A stretch of DNA of 7,838 bases from Gammaproteobacteria bacterium (GCA_026193125.1 JAPHSC010000179.1:1-7838), one strand, 5' to 3'. Positions 1-6,771 are shown, numbered from the stretch's first letter. Notes: generated by a model not told the origin, from the letters alone. A program made the numbers and translations.

Positions 1-143
1 CATGCAGACACCTGCGACGCAGTGGGCTAAACCATTTTGGTGTTTGCTACGACGCCGGTGCAGCGGGCGACATGCGTCGTCCGAGCAATTTTGCGGCCTA
101 CAGACTAGAATCCCAGCTTCAACCTCACTCTGAGACCTGGAAA
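1..143. other. 5' flank of the paa operon, no supported gene
   Basis: No gene is supported here. The paaG frame stays open to the left edge and has an in-frame ATG at 72, but family alignment puts the paaG start at 144. A short frame from base 1 stops at 28-30 and could be the tail of an upstream gene; nine residues are too few to identify it. By position this stretch should hold the operon promoter if transcription starts here. TAGAAT at 106-111 matches five of six bases of a sigma70 -10 box, but I see no convincing -35 box 16-18 bp upstream, so no promoter is called. An inverted repeat at 64-83 is listed separately. Confidence 0.5.
64..83. repeat. GC-rich inverted repeat upstream of paaG (operator or hairpin candidate)
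   Basis: Two 8-base arms, CGGGCGAC (64-71) and GTCGTCCG (76-83), are complementary apart from one G-T pair (67 with 80) and flank a 4-base centre, ATGC. As DNA it is a 20-bp dyad of the size bound by dimeric repressors. As RNA it would be a stable short hairpin with the ATG at 72 in its loop. A run of four T (89-92) begins five bases after the second arm, too far for a good intrinsic terminator. The first arm competes with ACGAC at 49-53, which can also pair with GTCGT at 76-80. Role as an operator for a PaaR- or PaaX-type regulator is inference from position only; I cannot match it to a known consensus. Confidence 0.35.
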
Positions 144-938
144 ATGTCCGAATCCAGCAACATCATGACTGACGCCCGTTCGGGTGTTTTGCGTATCACC
201 CTCAATCGGCCTGACAAACTAAACAGCTTTAACGAAGACATGCACCGTGAATTGATCGCTGCGATCAGGGCGGCGGATGCCGACCCGAAGGTGCGCTGTC
301 TTATTCTTACAGGTGCCGGTCGCGGCTTTTGCGCCGGCCAGGATCTTGGTGCAAGAAACACCGGTGATCCGAATGAAAAGATCGACCTGGGTCGATCGCT
401 GGAAAATTTCTACAATCCGCTGGTGCGAAGTCTGCGTGGGCTGCGCATGCCGGTAATTTGTGCCGTGAATGGCGTGGCTGCAGGTGCAGGCGCGAATATC
501 GCACTTGCCTGCGACATCGTCGTCGCCGCGCGTTCCGCCCGGTTCATCCAGGCGTTCTCCAAAATTGGCCTGGTGCCGGATGCCGGTGGCTCCTGGGTGC
601 TTCCCAGGCTGGTCGGCCAGGCCCGGGCAACCGCCCTGGCGATGCTGGCGGAGCCCGTGAGTGCTGCACAGGCCGAGCAATGGGGCATGATTTGGTCCTG
701 TGTTGACGATGATGCGCTTGAAGCCCACGTCTGGCAGATGGCGGAAAAGCTCGCTACCCAACCGACCAGGGCCATGCACTTGATCAAGCAATGTTTTCTG
801 AATACTTCCAGCAACAGCCTGGATCAGCAACTGGATCTGGAGCGGGATATGCAGGCCCTGGCAGGCGAAACCAATGACTTCAGAGAGGGCGTTTCCGCCT
901 TTCTCGAAAGGCGCGAACCAAAATTCAATGGCAATTGA
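144..938 (+). CDS. paaG: 1,2-epoxyphenylacetyl-CoA isomerase / enoyl-CoA isomerase PaaG
   Basis: A crotonase-fold enzyme of 264 residues (E. coli PaaG has 262). It isomerises ring-1,2-epoxyphenylacetyl-CoA to oxepin-CoA and later moves the double bond of dehydroadipyl-CoA. The oxyanion-hole segments are GFCAGQDL (residues 61-68) and NGVAAGAGA (109-117). GLVPDAGG (142-149) carries Asp146 at the position of the PaaG catalytic Asp, and the NRPDKLNSFN and FYNPLVRSL segments are typical of PaaG rather than generic hydratases. The C-terminus (REGVSAFLERREPKF) is also typical. The start at 144 gives the family N-terminus and has GAGA at 132-135, eight bases upstream. ATG 72 would add 24 unrelated residues, and ATG 165 would trim family-aligned ones. 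The 3' end overlaps paaH by 11 bp. Cytoplasmic. Confidence 0.95.
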   Translation: MSESSNIMTDARSGVLRITLNRPDKLNSFNEDMHRELIAAIRAADADPKVRCLILTGAGRGFCAGQDLGARNTGDPNEKIDLGRSLENFYNPLVRSLRGLRMPVICAVNGVAAGAGANIALACDIVVAARSARFIQAFSKIGLVPDAGGSWVLPRLVGQARATALAMLAEPVSAAQAEQWGMIWSCVDDDALEAHVWQMAEKLATQPTRAMHLIKQCFLNTSSNSLDQQLDLERDMQALAGETNDFREGVSAFLERREPKFNGN

Positions 939-2454
939 ACTACCCATATTTGAGGTGAAAGACATCGTTGGTGTCGTGGGTGCCGGCACCATGGGTATGA
1001 GTATTGCTGAGGTGGCCGCAGCGGCGGGACACCCGGTATTGTTATATGACGCCAAAGAAGGTGCGGCCAGCGCGGCGCTTGAGCAGGCGTCTATGCGCAT
1101 GGATCGAAGGGTCACCCGGGGTCGAATTTCCAGCGATGAACGTGACGCGATACTGGCGCGCATCACAGTCATGTATAGCCTGCGGGATCTCGAACCCTGT
1201 CGCCTCGTGATCGAGGCGGTGGTCGAAAACCTGGCGATCAAACAGGGTCTGTTTCAGTCGCTTGAACGTTTATGTGGCGATTCCGCCATTCTGGCCAGCA
1301 ACACTTCTTCCTTGTCCATTACGGCAATCGGTGCGGCCCTGAAGAACCCGGAGCGCTTGTTGGGCCTGCATTTTTTCAATCCGGCGACCGTGATGCGCCT
1401 GGTGGAAGTGGTTTCTGGTTTGCGTACGGCGCCAGAGGTCGCGGCAAGTCTGCACGGATTGATGAACGCCTGGGGCAAGTCGCCTGTGTTTGCCCGCAGT
1501 CAGCCAGGTTTTATCGTTAACCGGGTAGCCAGGCCTTTTTATGCCGAGGCCTTGAATTTGCTGCAAGAAGGCGCGGCGGGAGTAGAGACCATGGACGCAA
1601 TCTATCGCGACTGCGGTGGCTTCCCCATGGGCCCGTTCGAATTGATGGACCTGATCGGCCTGGACGTGAATTTTGCCGTGACCAATTCAGTGTTCGAGTC
1701 CTACTTCGGGGACTCCCGTTATCGTCCCTCGGTGCTGCAAAAGGAAATGGTGGACGCTGGCCGCATGGGGCGAAAATCGGGCGAGGGCTTTTACGTTTAT
1801 GCATCGGAACGCAAGCCGCCATCGGCCCGGCAAATGGCGCCTAAGCCCGCGCCGCTATCGGTAAGGGTGGTGGGCGATCTTGGGCCCGCGAGCGCTTTGC
1901 TGGATCTGGCGCGTGAATCCGGTCTGGATATGCGGCAGGCAGAAGGGTCCGGTTACCTCGTGGTGGACGGTGTTTACCTTGCCTTGAGCGACGGGCGCAG
2001 CGCGACGACCCGGGCGGCTGAGGAAGGGCAAAGTCCGCTGGTGTTATTTGACCTGGCGTTGGATTACCGGAAAACACCGCGCATTGCCCTGACTACCGTA
2101 AACGGCCAAGCCGATGCGCTGGCGCGGGCGGCAGGATTTTTTCAGGCCCTGGGTAAATCGGTGAGCGAGGTTGCCGATCTGCCAGGCATGCTGGTAATGC
2201 GTAGCGTGTGCCTGCTGGTGAATGAGGCAGCCATGGCGGTAGCACATCAGCTGTGCTCTGCGGTGGACCTCGATACCGCGATGAAGCTGGGTGTGAATTA
2301 TCCCCTGGGGCCACTGGAGTGGGGTGAGAGGATCGACCTGCAGCGTGTGGCCAATGTGGTCAGGAATATTCACGCCGCCTATGGTGATGACCGCTATCGG
2401 CTGACGCCACTGCTGGCCGGACATGCGCTTGCCGGCAGGAAATTCACCGAGTGA
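928..2454 (+). CDS. paaH: 3-hydroxyadipyl-CoA dehydrogenase PaaH (PaaC-type 3-hydroxyacyl-CoA dehydrogenase)
   Basis: Predicted 508 residues, close to the roughly 500-residue Pseudomonas type and longer than the 475 of E. coli. It oxidises 3-hydroxyadipyl-CoA to 3-oxoadipyl-CoA with NAD+. The N-terminal Rossmann fold has GAGTMG (18-23). The catalytic domain shows NTSSL (125-129), His148 in LHFFNP, Glu160 in RLVE twelve residues later, and Asn198 in IVNR, the usual set of 3-hydroxyacyl-CoA dehydrogenases. A first C-terminal helical domain includes GPFELMDLIGLD (235-246). A second related domain near 420-500 includes LGVNYPLGPLEWGERI, showing the internal duplication of the family. The start at 928 puts the dinucleotide loop at the expected distance. 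ATG 874 would add 18 unlike residues, although it has an AGG eight bases upstream. The only GAAAGG (906-911) is 16 bases from 928, so translation probably depends on coupling to paaG. Confidence 0.94.
   Translation: MAIELPIFEVKDIVGVVGAGTMGMSIAEVAAAAGHPVLLYDAKEGAASAALEQASMRMDRRVTRGRISSDERDAILARITVMYSLRDLEPCRLVIEAVVENLAIKQGLFQSLERLCGDSAILASNTSSLSITAIGAALKNPERLLGLHFFNPATVMRLVEVVSGLRTAPEVAASLHGLMNAWGKSPVFARSQPGFIVNRVARPFYAEALNLLQEGAAGVETMDAIYRDCGGFPMGPFELMDLIGLDVNFAVTNSVFESYFGDSRYRPSVLQKEMVDAGRMGRKSGEGFYVYASERKPPSARQMAPKPAPLSVRVVGDLGPASALLDLARESGLDMRQAEGSGYLVVDGVYLALSDGRSATTRAAEEGQSPLVLFDLALDYRKTPRIALTTVNGQADALARAAGFFQALGKSVSEVADLPGMLVMRSVCLLVNEAAMAVAHQLCSAVDLDTAMKLGVNYPLGPLEWGERIDLQRVANVVRNIHAAYGDDRYRLTPLLAGHALAGRKFTE
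2437..2440 (+). promoter_or_regulatory. Ribosome binding site supporting a GTG start for paaI
   Basis: AGGA ends ten bases before GTG 2451 and sixteen bases before the next in-frame start, ATG 2457. The spacing favours GTG, which also gives a 4-bp GTGA overlap with the paaH stop codon. Confidence 0.5.
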
Positions 2455-2900
2455 ATATGCACACGGATGAGTTGGCCAAACGTTGTATCCGGACCTTGTA
2501 CGGGCGTGATTCGGTAGCCCGGGCGCTGGATATCCAGCTGCTGGAATACGGTCCGGGCCATGCCGTGCTGAGCATGCTGGTGCGCCAGGATATGTGTAAC
2601 GGCCATGGCATCTGCCATGGCGGTATGTTGTTTACCCTTGCTGATACCGCCATGGCTTATGCCAGCAATAGCCATGACCAGGTTGCCGTGGCTTCCTCAG
2701 TACATATCGACTACCTGCGCCGCGTGAGCTGTGGGGAGCACATTCGGGCGAGGGCCGAAGAGGTCTACCGGGGCCGCAGCAAGGGCAGTTACAGTGTTCA
2801 AATAGACAATGCGGCCCAGGCACAGGTCGCCCATTTTCATGGCACCGTGGCAATTCTTTCTGCCAGGGTGCTTGACCAAGCTACTGGAGATTCAACATGA
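2451..2900 (+). CDS. paaI: Hydroxyphenylacetyl-CoA thioesterase PaaI (hotdog fold)
   Basis: A 149-residue hotdog-fold acyl-CoA thioesterase, near the 140 of E. coli PaaI. Known role: hydrolysis of ring-hydroxylated phenylacetyl-CoA dead-end products, freeing CoA. The signature runs from Asn50 through CHGG (55-58) to LADTAMAY (63-70); Asp65 corresponds to the catalytic Asp of the E. coli enzyme (Asp61 there). VASSVHIDYLR (80-90) matches the conserved strand after the active site. Members act as soluble tetramers. The start is GTG at 2451 overlapping the paaH stop codon as GTGA; ATG 2457, two codons later, is the alternative. The end overlaps paaJ as ATGA. Placement inside the beta-oxidation block separates it from generic thioesterases. 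Codons for the HG-IC-HG stretch create two GCCATGGC palindromes 12 bp apart (2602-2609 and 2614-2621). Confidence 0.92.
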   Translation: MNMHTDELAKRCIRTLYGRDSVARALDIQLLEYGPGHAVLSMLVRQDMCNGHGICHGGMLFTLADTAMAYASNSHDQVAVASSVHIDYLRRVSCGEHIRARAEEVYRGRSKGSYSVQIDNAAQAQVAHFHGTVAILSARVLDQATGDST

Positions 2901-4102
2901 CAGAAGCCTTTGTATGCGACGCGTTGCGTACCCCTATCGGACGCTTTGGCGGTGCGCTCAGTGCAGTGCGTCCGGACGACCTGGCGGCGTTGACCATCAA
3001 GGCGCTCATGACACGCTCGTCGTCGGTGGACTGGAGCAAGGTCGACGACGTGTACTTCGGCTGCGCCAATCAGGCCGGCGAGGACAATCGGAATGTCGCG
3101 CGTATGGCCAGCCTGCTTGCAGGTCTGCCTGTGCAGGTGCCTGGGGTGACCGTTAATCGCTTGTGCGGATCAGGCATGGATGCGGTAGCCATGGCGGCGC
3201 GTGCACTGCGCCTCGCAGAGGCGCAATTGATCATTGCCGGCGGGGTCGAGTCCATGTCGCGTGCGCCCTTTGTGATGGGCAAAGCGGAGACTGCTTTTTC
3301 GCGCAGCGCCGAGATGTTCGACACGACCCTCGGCTGGCGTTTCATCAATCCGCGCCTGCAGGCGGCATACGGTACCGACAGCATGCCGGAGACTGCTGAA
3401 AACGTAGCGGAGCGCTATGGAGTAAGCCGTGAGGACCAGGATGCTTTCGCTTTGCGCAGCCAGCAAAAGGCCGAGGCCGCGCGTGCGGCCGGTTACCTGG
3501 CAGAGGAAATCATTCCGGTCGAAATACCCCGTCGCAAGGCGGACCCGTTGCTGGTGGACAGCGACGAGCATCCTCGCCCCGATGTGAGCGCGGCAAGCCT
3601 GGCCCGGCTTCCCACTCCGTTTCGTAATCCCGGGACGGTGACAGCCGGTAACGCGTCGGGGGTCAACGATGGCGCCTGCGCGCTGCTGTTGGCCAGTCCG
3701 TCGGCGATACAGACCTTTGGTCTGGTGCCACGAGCCAGGATCGTGGCATCGGCGTCAGCCGGCGTTGAGCCCGCGATCATGGGCATGGGACCGGTGCCTG
3801 CCACGCGCAAGGTGTTGGCCCTGGCCGGGTTGAACATTGAAGACATGGATGTGATCGAGCTGAACGAGGCCTTCGCAGCACAGGGACTGGCGGTGCTGCG
3901 CGAACTGGGAGTGCCCGATGATGCGCCGCATGTGAACCCCAACGGAGGCGCTATCGCCCTGGGACATCCACTGGGAATGAGCGGCGCGCGACTGGTCACC
4001 ACGGCCAGTTACCAATTACAGCGTAGCGGTGGTCGCTATGCACTGTGCACGATGTGTATAGGTGTGGGACAGGGAATAGCCCTTATCCTGGAACGCGTTT
4101 GA
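2897..4102 (+). CDS. paaJ: 3-oxoadipyl-CoA / 3-oxo-5,6-dehydrosuberyl-CoA thiolase PaaJ
   Basis: A full-length 401-residue degradative thiolase. In the pathway it acts twice: on 3-oxo-5,6-dehydrosuberyl-CoA after ring opening, and on 3-oxoadipyl-CoA to give acetyl-CoA and succinyl-CoA. Visible catalytic residues are Cys90 in NRLCGSG (acyl-enzyme nucleophile), NEAF at 323-326, His357 in GHPLG and Cys387 in CTMCIGVGQG. ESMSRAPFVM (118-127) and the MFDTTLGWRF segment are typical of the PaaJ/PcaF group. PcaF of the beta-ketoadipate pathway is nearly the same enzyme, so the name rests on both sequence and neighbours. The start is firm: GGAGA at 2886-2890 lies six bases before ATG 2897, and the ATG overlaps the paaI stop as ATGA. 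It is the last gene of block 1, followed by a 106-bp gap. Confidence 0.94.
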   Translation: MTEAFVCDALRTPIGRFGGALSAVRPDDLAALTIKALMTRSSSVDWSKVDDVYFGCANQAGEDNRNVARMASLLAGLPVQVPGVTVNRLCGSGMDAVAMAARALRLAEAQLIIAGGVESMSRAPFVMGKAETAFSRSAEMFDTTLGWRFINPRLQAAYGTDSMPETAENVAERYGVSREDQDAFALRSQQKAEAARAAGYLAEEIIPVEIPRRKADPLLVDSDEHPRPDVSAASLARLPTPFRNPGTVTAGNASGVNDGACALLLASPSAIQTFGLVPRARIVASASAGVEPAIMGMGPVPATRKVLALAGLNIEDMDVIELNEAFAAQGLAVLRELGVPDDAPHVNPNGGAIALGHPLGMSGARLVTTASYQLQRSGGRYALCTMCIGVGQGIALILERV

Positions 4103-4208
4103 GTTTCCCGCGCGCCGGCTTTTCCGCTGGCAGTGATACATTGGCCGTTCTCTGTCAGCGGCTAGTGTGACATATTAGCCCGAGTCCAGAACCGTAGTTG
4201 GAGTCAGC
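4103..4208. promoter_or_regulatory. paaJ-paaA intergenic gap with competing hairpins and a small dyad
   Basis: This is the largest gap in the cluster. Stem A: GCCGGC (4114-4119) pairs with GCTGGC (4126-4131), one G-U pair, 6-base loop. Stem B: CCGCTGGCAG (4124-4133) pairs over ten bases with CTGTCAGCGG (4152-4161), one G-U pair, 18-base loop. Both use 4126-4131, so only one can form at a time. A separate dyad, TGTCA (4153-4157) and TGACA (4168-4172), has a 10-base spacer and could be an operator. No T-run follows either stem, so neither is a classical intrinsic terminator. CATATT (4171-4176) with TTCTCT (4148-4153) is at best a poor promoter. GGAG (4200-4203) five bases before ATG 4209 is a good paaA ribosome site. 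Pairing is seen in the sequence; function is inference. Confidence 0.4.
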
Positions 4209-5189
4209 ATGTACACGCAGGGTCTTGATCAATCCGATACGCGGACGCCGGGTCCGGAGGAGGAGGCACAGCTGGTGCAGGCCTTCCAGGCGCGTATTGA
4301 TGCGGAGGAAAAAATCGAGCCCAGGGACTGGATGCCAGACGCCTACCGGCGCACCCTGGTGCGGCAGATTTCCCAGCATGCACACTCGGAAATCGTGGGC
4401 ATGTTACCCGAGGGCAACTGGATCACTCGCGCTCCTTCGCTCAAGCGCAAGGCAATTTTGCTGGCCAAGGTCCAGGATGAAGCCGGTCACGGCCTCTACT
4501 TGTACAGCGCCGCAGAAACCCTGGGCACGTCGCGCCAACAAATGGTGGACCAGTTGCTCAGTGGCAAGGCCAAATACTCCAGTATTTTTAATTACCCCAC
4601 TCTGAATTGGGCGGATATCGGCGCCATCGGCTGGCTGGTCGACGGTGCTGCCATCATGAATCAAATTCCCCTGTGCAGATGCTCCTACGGACCCTATTCA
4701 AGAGCCATGGTCAGGGTTTGCAAGGAAGAGAGTTTTCACCAGCGCCAGGGCTACGAAATCATGACGGTGATGGCTCGCGGAACCGATGCGCAACGGCGCA
4801 TGGCACAGGATGCGCTGGAGCGCTGGTGGTGGCCCTCACTCATGATGTTCGGGCCCAGCGATTCGGATTCAGCACATACAGCCCAGTCGATGCGCTGGAA
4901 GATCAAGCGCTTCACCAATGATGAATTGCGCCAGAAATTCGTGGATGTGACGGTGCCCCAGGGGCACTTCCTGGGGCTGGAATTTCCGGACCCCGAGCTG
5001 AAGCTTGATGAACAAACCGGGCACTGGAATTTTGGTCCCATCGATTGGAGTGAATTCAAACAGGTACTCGAGGGTAACGGTCCCTGTAACGCCGAGCGCA
5101 TGCGTGCAAGACAGACTGCCCACCAGGAGGGTGCCTGGGTCAGGCAGGCATTGCTTGCCCACGCGGAAAAGCATGAGGATATCCGATGA
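4209..5189 (+). CDS. paaA: Phenylacetyl-CoA 1,2-epoxidase catalytic subunit PaaA
   Basis: The 326-residue diiron oxygenase subunit of the PaaABCE epoxidase, which inserts one oxygen atom into the ring of phenylacetyl-CoA. It is a ferritin-like four-helix protein. Candidate iron ligands are visible in HAHSEIVGMLPEGNW (Glu61), QDEAGHGLYLY (ExxH, Glu91 and His94), VDGAAIMNQ (Asp145) and KEESFHQRQGYE (ExxH, Glu174 and His177). KYSSIFNYPTL (122-132) and WWWPSLMMFGPSD (206-218) are highly conserved PaaA blocks. The N-terminus before IEPRDWMPDAYR is about 18 residues longer than in E. coli (309 residues) and fits the longer Pseudomonas form. The start at 4209 has GGAG five bases upstream. It opens block 2 and overlaps paaB as ATGA. 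Partners in the complex are PaaC (structural), PaaB and the reductase PaaE. Cytoplasmic. Confidence 0.96.
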   Translation: MYTQGLDQSDTRTPGPEEEAQLVQAFQARIDAEEKIEPRDWMPDAYRRTLVRQISQHAHSEIVGMLPEGNWITRAPSLKRKAILLAKVQDEAGHGLYLYSAAETLGTSRQQMVDQLLSGKAKYSSIFNYPTLNWADIGAIGWLVDGAAIMNQIPLCRCSYGPYSRAMVRVCKEESFHQRQGYEIMTVMARGTDAQRRMAQDALERWWWPSLMMFGPSDSDSAHTAQSMRWKIKRFTNDELRQKFVDVTVPQGHFLGLEFPDPELKLDEQTGHWNFGPIDWSEFKQVLEGNGPCNAERMRARQTAHQEGAWVRQALLAHAEKHEDIR

Positions 5190-5473
5190 CAGAACGTGAA
5201 TTACCTCTTTGGGAAGTGTTTATCCGCTCCCGTACCGGTTTGAATCATCGCCACGTGGGGAGCCTGCATGCGGCCGATGCAGCGATGGCCATGCAAAACG
5301 CCAGGGACCTGTATTGCAGGCGACAGGAAGGTGTAAGCATCTGGGTGGTGGAGTCCGGTCTCATTCACGCATCGGATCCCTCGGACAAGGAATCCCTGTT
5401 TGATCCGGCGGAAGACAAGATTTATCGCCACCCCACCTTCTATGACGTACCCGATGGCGTAGAGAACATCTAG
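5186..5473 (+). CDS. paaB: Phenylacetyl-CoA epoxidase subunit PaaB
   Basis: A 95-residue protein, the same length as E. coli PaaB and collinear with it: LWEVFIRSRTGLNHRHVGSL near the N-terminus, then a central NARDLYCRRQEGVSIWVV block and the C-terminal YRHPTFYDVPDGVENI. It has no catalytic site of its own. It is a small alpha/beta subunit reported to bridge PaaAC units and needed for activity of the complex. The start is firm: GAGGA at 5175-5179 lies six bases before ATG 5186, which overlaps the paaA stop codon as ATGA, suggesting coupled translation and matched dosage. The stop codon TAG (5471-5473) lies inside the ribosome site of paaC. Confidence 0.96.
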   Translation: MTERELPLWEVFIRSRTGLNHRHVGSLHAADAAMAMQNARDLYCRRQEGVSIWVVESGLIHASDPSDKESLFDPAEDKIYRHPTFYDVPDGVENI

Positions 5474-5483
5474 GAGTCGGTCC

Positions 5484-6251
5484 ATGGCGGTTTGCGATCA
5501 ACAAGATCTGTTCACCTACCTGCTACGCCTGGGGGACTCTGGATTAGTGCTTGGGCAGCGCCTTTCGGAGTGGGTCGGCAAGGCGCCGATGCTGGAGGAG
5601 GAAATGGCCCTGGCCAACATGGCCCTGGACCTGGTTGGCCAGTCACGTATGTTGCTTTCCTATGCCGCCCTGGTTGAAGGCAAGGGCAGAACGGAAGACC
5701 AGCTGGCCATGCATCGTGATGTTCACGAATTTACCAATCCCCTCTTGGTGGAACAGCCTAACGGAGATTTTGCTCACAGCATGGCGCGCCAGTACTTCTA
5801 TGCCAGTTTTGCCGAGCGCCTGTTCGATAAGTTGCAGCACAGCGCGGACACGCAACTTGCAGGTATTGCCGCAAAGGCAGTAAAGGAGTTTCGTTATCAC
5901 GCCCGTCACGCTGGTTTGTGGATGGTTCGTCTTGGCGATGGCACCGAGGAAAGTCGTGACCGCATGATCCGGGCTATACAGGAACTCTGGCCTTATACCG
6001 GCGAATTATTCGAGACGGATGAACTGGACCGGCGCATGCTTGAGGCTGGCATTGGCGTGGATTTACATGTGCTGCGCAAGAGCTGGCGAGAGGACCTGGA
6101 CCGGGTGCTGGGCGAGGCGGGTTTGCCGCTGCCGGCGGACGATGCCTGGATGCATAGCGGTGGTCGTGCCGGCCGCCACTCCGAGCACCTGGGACATTTG
6201 CTGGCCACCATGCAATTCCTGCCGCGCGCCTATCCCGACGCCGGATGGTAA
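5484..6251 (+). CDS. paaC: Phenylacetyl-CoA epoxidase structural subunit PaaC
   Basis: A 255-residue ferritin-like protein (E. coli PaaC 248). It pairs with PaaA as the structural, non-catalytic partner. Conserved blocks are LTYLLRLGD-like FTYLLRLGDSGLVLGQRLSEW (from residue 10), LEEEMALANMALDLVGQSR (37-55), KEFRYHARHAGLWMVRLGDG (134-153) and the C-terminal GGRAGRHSEHLGHLLATMQ, then FLPRAYPDAGW. An ExxxH-like pattern remains in EFRYHARH, but the family is described as lacking a functional diiron site. The start at 5484 is set by AGGAG (5472-5476) seven bases upstream, which overlaps the paaB stop codon; the gap between the genes is 10 bp. The end overlaps the paaD start region. Confidence 0.95.
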   Translation: MAVCDQQDLFTYLLRLGDSGLVLGQRLSEWVGKAPMLEEEMALANMALDLVGQSRMLLSYAALVEGKGRTEDQLAMHRDVHEFTNPLLVEQPNGDFAHSMARQYFYASFAERLFDKLQHSADTQLAGIAAKAVKEFRYHARHAGLWMVRLGDGTEESRDRMIRAIQELWPYTGELFETDELDRRMLEAGIGVDLHVLRKSWREDLDRVLGEAGLPLPADDAWMHSGGRAGRHSEHLGHLLATMQFLPRAYPDAGW

Positions 6252-6751
6252 TGACTATGCCTCCTCAAGCTGATCCTGCGGCCAGGGCCTGGCAGATACT
6301 GGAAGCGATTCCGGACCCGGAAATCCCGGTATTGAGTATTGTTGACCTGGGTATCGTACGTGAGCTGCATTGGGACGGCCGGCAGTTGCAGGTAGCCATT
6401 ACTCCCACCTATTCCGGTTGCCCGGCTGCTGAACTGATTCACAAGCAGGTGGAGCATGCCCTGGCCGCGGCGGGTTTCGACGGCGCCCTGGTGAGCGAGG
6501 TGTTGTCACCGGCCTGGACCACCGACTGGATCAGCGAGGAAGGCAGGGAAAAGCTGCGGCAGTACGGTATCGCCCCGCCAGAGCTGGGCAGTGGCAGGCG
6601 GGCATTGTTTGGAAGCGAATTGGCGGTGCATTGTCCCCGTTGCGCATCGCAACGAACCAATTGCGTGAGTGAGTTCGGCTCCACGCCCTGCAAGGCCCAG
6701 TACCGCTGTCTGGATTGCCTGGAACCGTTTGATTATTTCAAGTGTCTGTAA
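6251..6751 (+). CDS. paaD: PaaD, MIP18-family accessory protein with C-terminal zinc ribbon
   Basis: A two-part protein of 166 residues from this start. The N-terminal DUF59/MIP18 domain has DPEIPVLSIVDLG (22-34) and TPTYSGCPA with the conserved Cys57. AWTTDW follows at about 88-93. The C-terminal part carries CPRC (128-131), EFGSTPCKA (Cys147) and CLDC (153-156), a likely zinc ribbon, then EPFDYFKCL. PaaD is needed for phenylacetate growth but is not part of the purified epoxidase. By family it is thought to help assemble an iron or iron-sulfur centre, perhaps of PaaE or PaaA; this is inference. The start is uncertain: ATG at 6245, 6251 and 6257 are all in frame. None has a strong ribosome site. 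6251 overlaps the paaC stop as TAATG with CCGGA five bases before it. Starting at 6245 would give 168 residues. Confidence 0.93.
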   Translation: MTMPPQADPAARAWQILEAIPDPEIPVLSIVDLGIVRELHWDGRQLQVAITPTYSGCPAAELIHKQVEHALAAAGFDGALVSEVLSPAWTTDWISEEGREKLRQYGIAPPELGSGRRALFGSELAVHCPRCASQRTNCVSEFGSTPCKAQYRCLDCLEPFDYFKCL

Positions 6752-6771
6752 GCGGGGTCGCCGGAAAAGAC

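Noticed and set aside
12..22. Small palindrome CTGCG-A-CGCAG near the left edge
   Set aside because: Only five bases per arm, no extension on either side, and no neighbouring element to support a function.
106..111. TAGAAT as a sigma70 -10 box for paaG
   Set aside because: Five of six bases match, but no -35 element lies at 16-18 bp and there is no TG extension. Not enough to call a promoter.
72..143. N-terminal extension of PaaG from ATG 72
   Set aside because: The 24 extra residues do not resemble PaaG N-termini, and the ATG sits in the centre of an inverted repeat. The start at 144 gives the family length.
219..1241. 340-codon open frame on the minus strand under paaG and paaH
   Set aside because: It lies opposite two strongly recognised enzymes, has no recognisable domain, and its composition is what antisense reading of GC-rich genes gives.
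2602..2621. Two GCCATGGC palindromes 12 bp apart
   Set aside because: They fall in the paaI active-site codons, where the His-Gly pair occurs twice with the same codons. Protein constraint explains them without a DNA role.
3493..4002. 169-codon minus-strand frame under paaJ
   Set aside because: It is the shadow of a clear full-length thiolase, with low-complexity Ala/Ser-rich composition and no recognisable domain.
4102..4170. Intrinsic terminator after paaJ
   Set aside because: Stems are present, but no U-rich tract follows any of them, so there is no classical rho-independent terminator.
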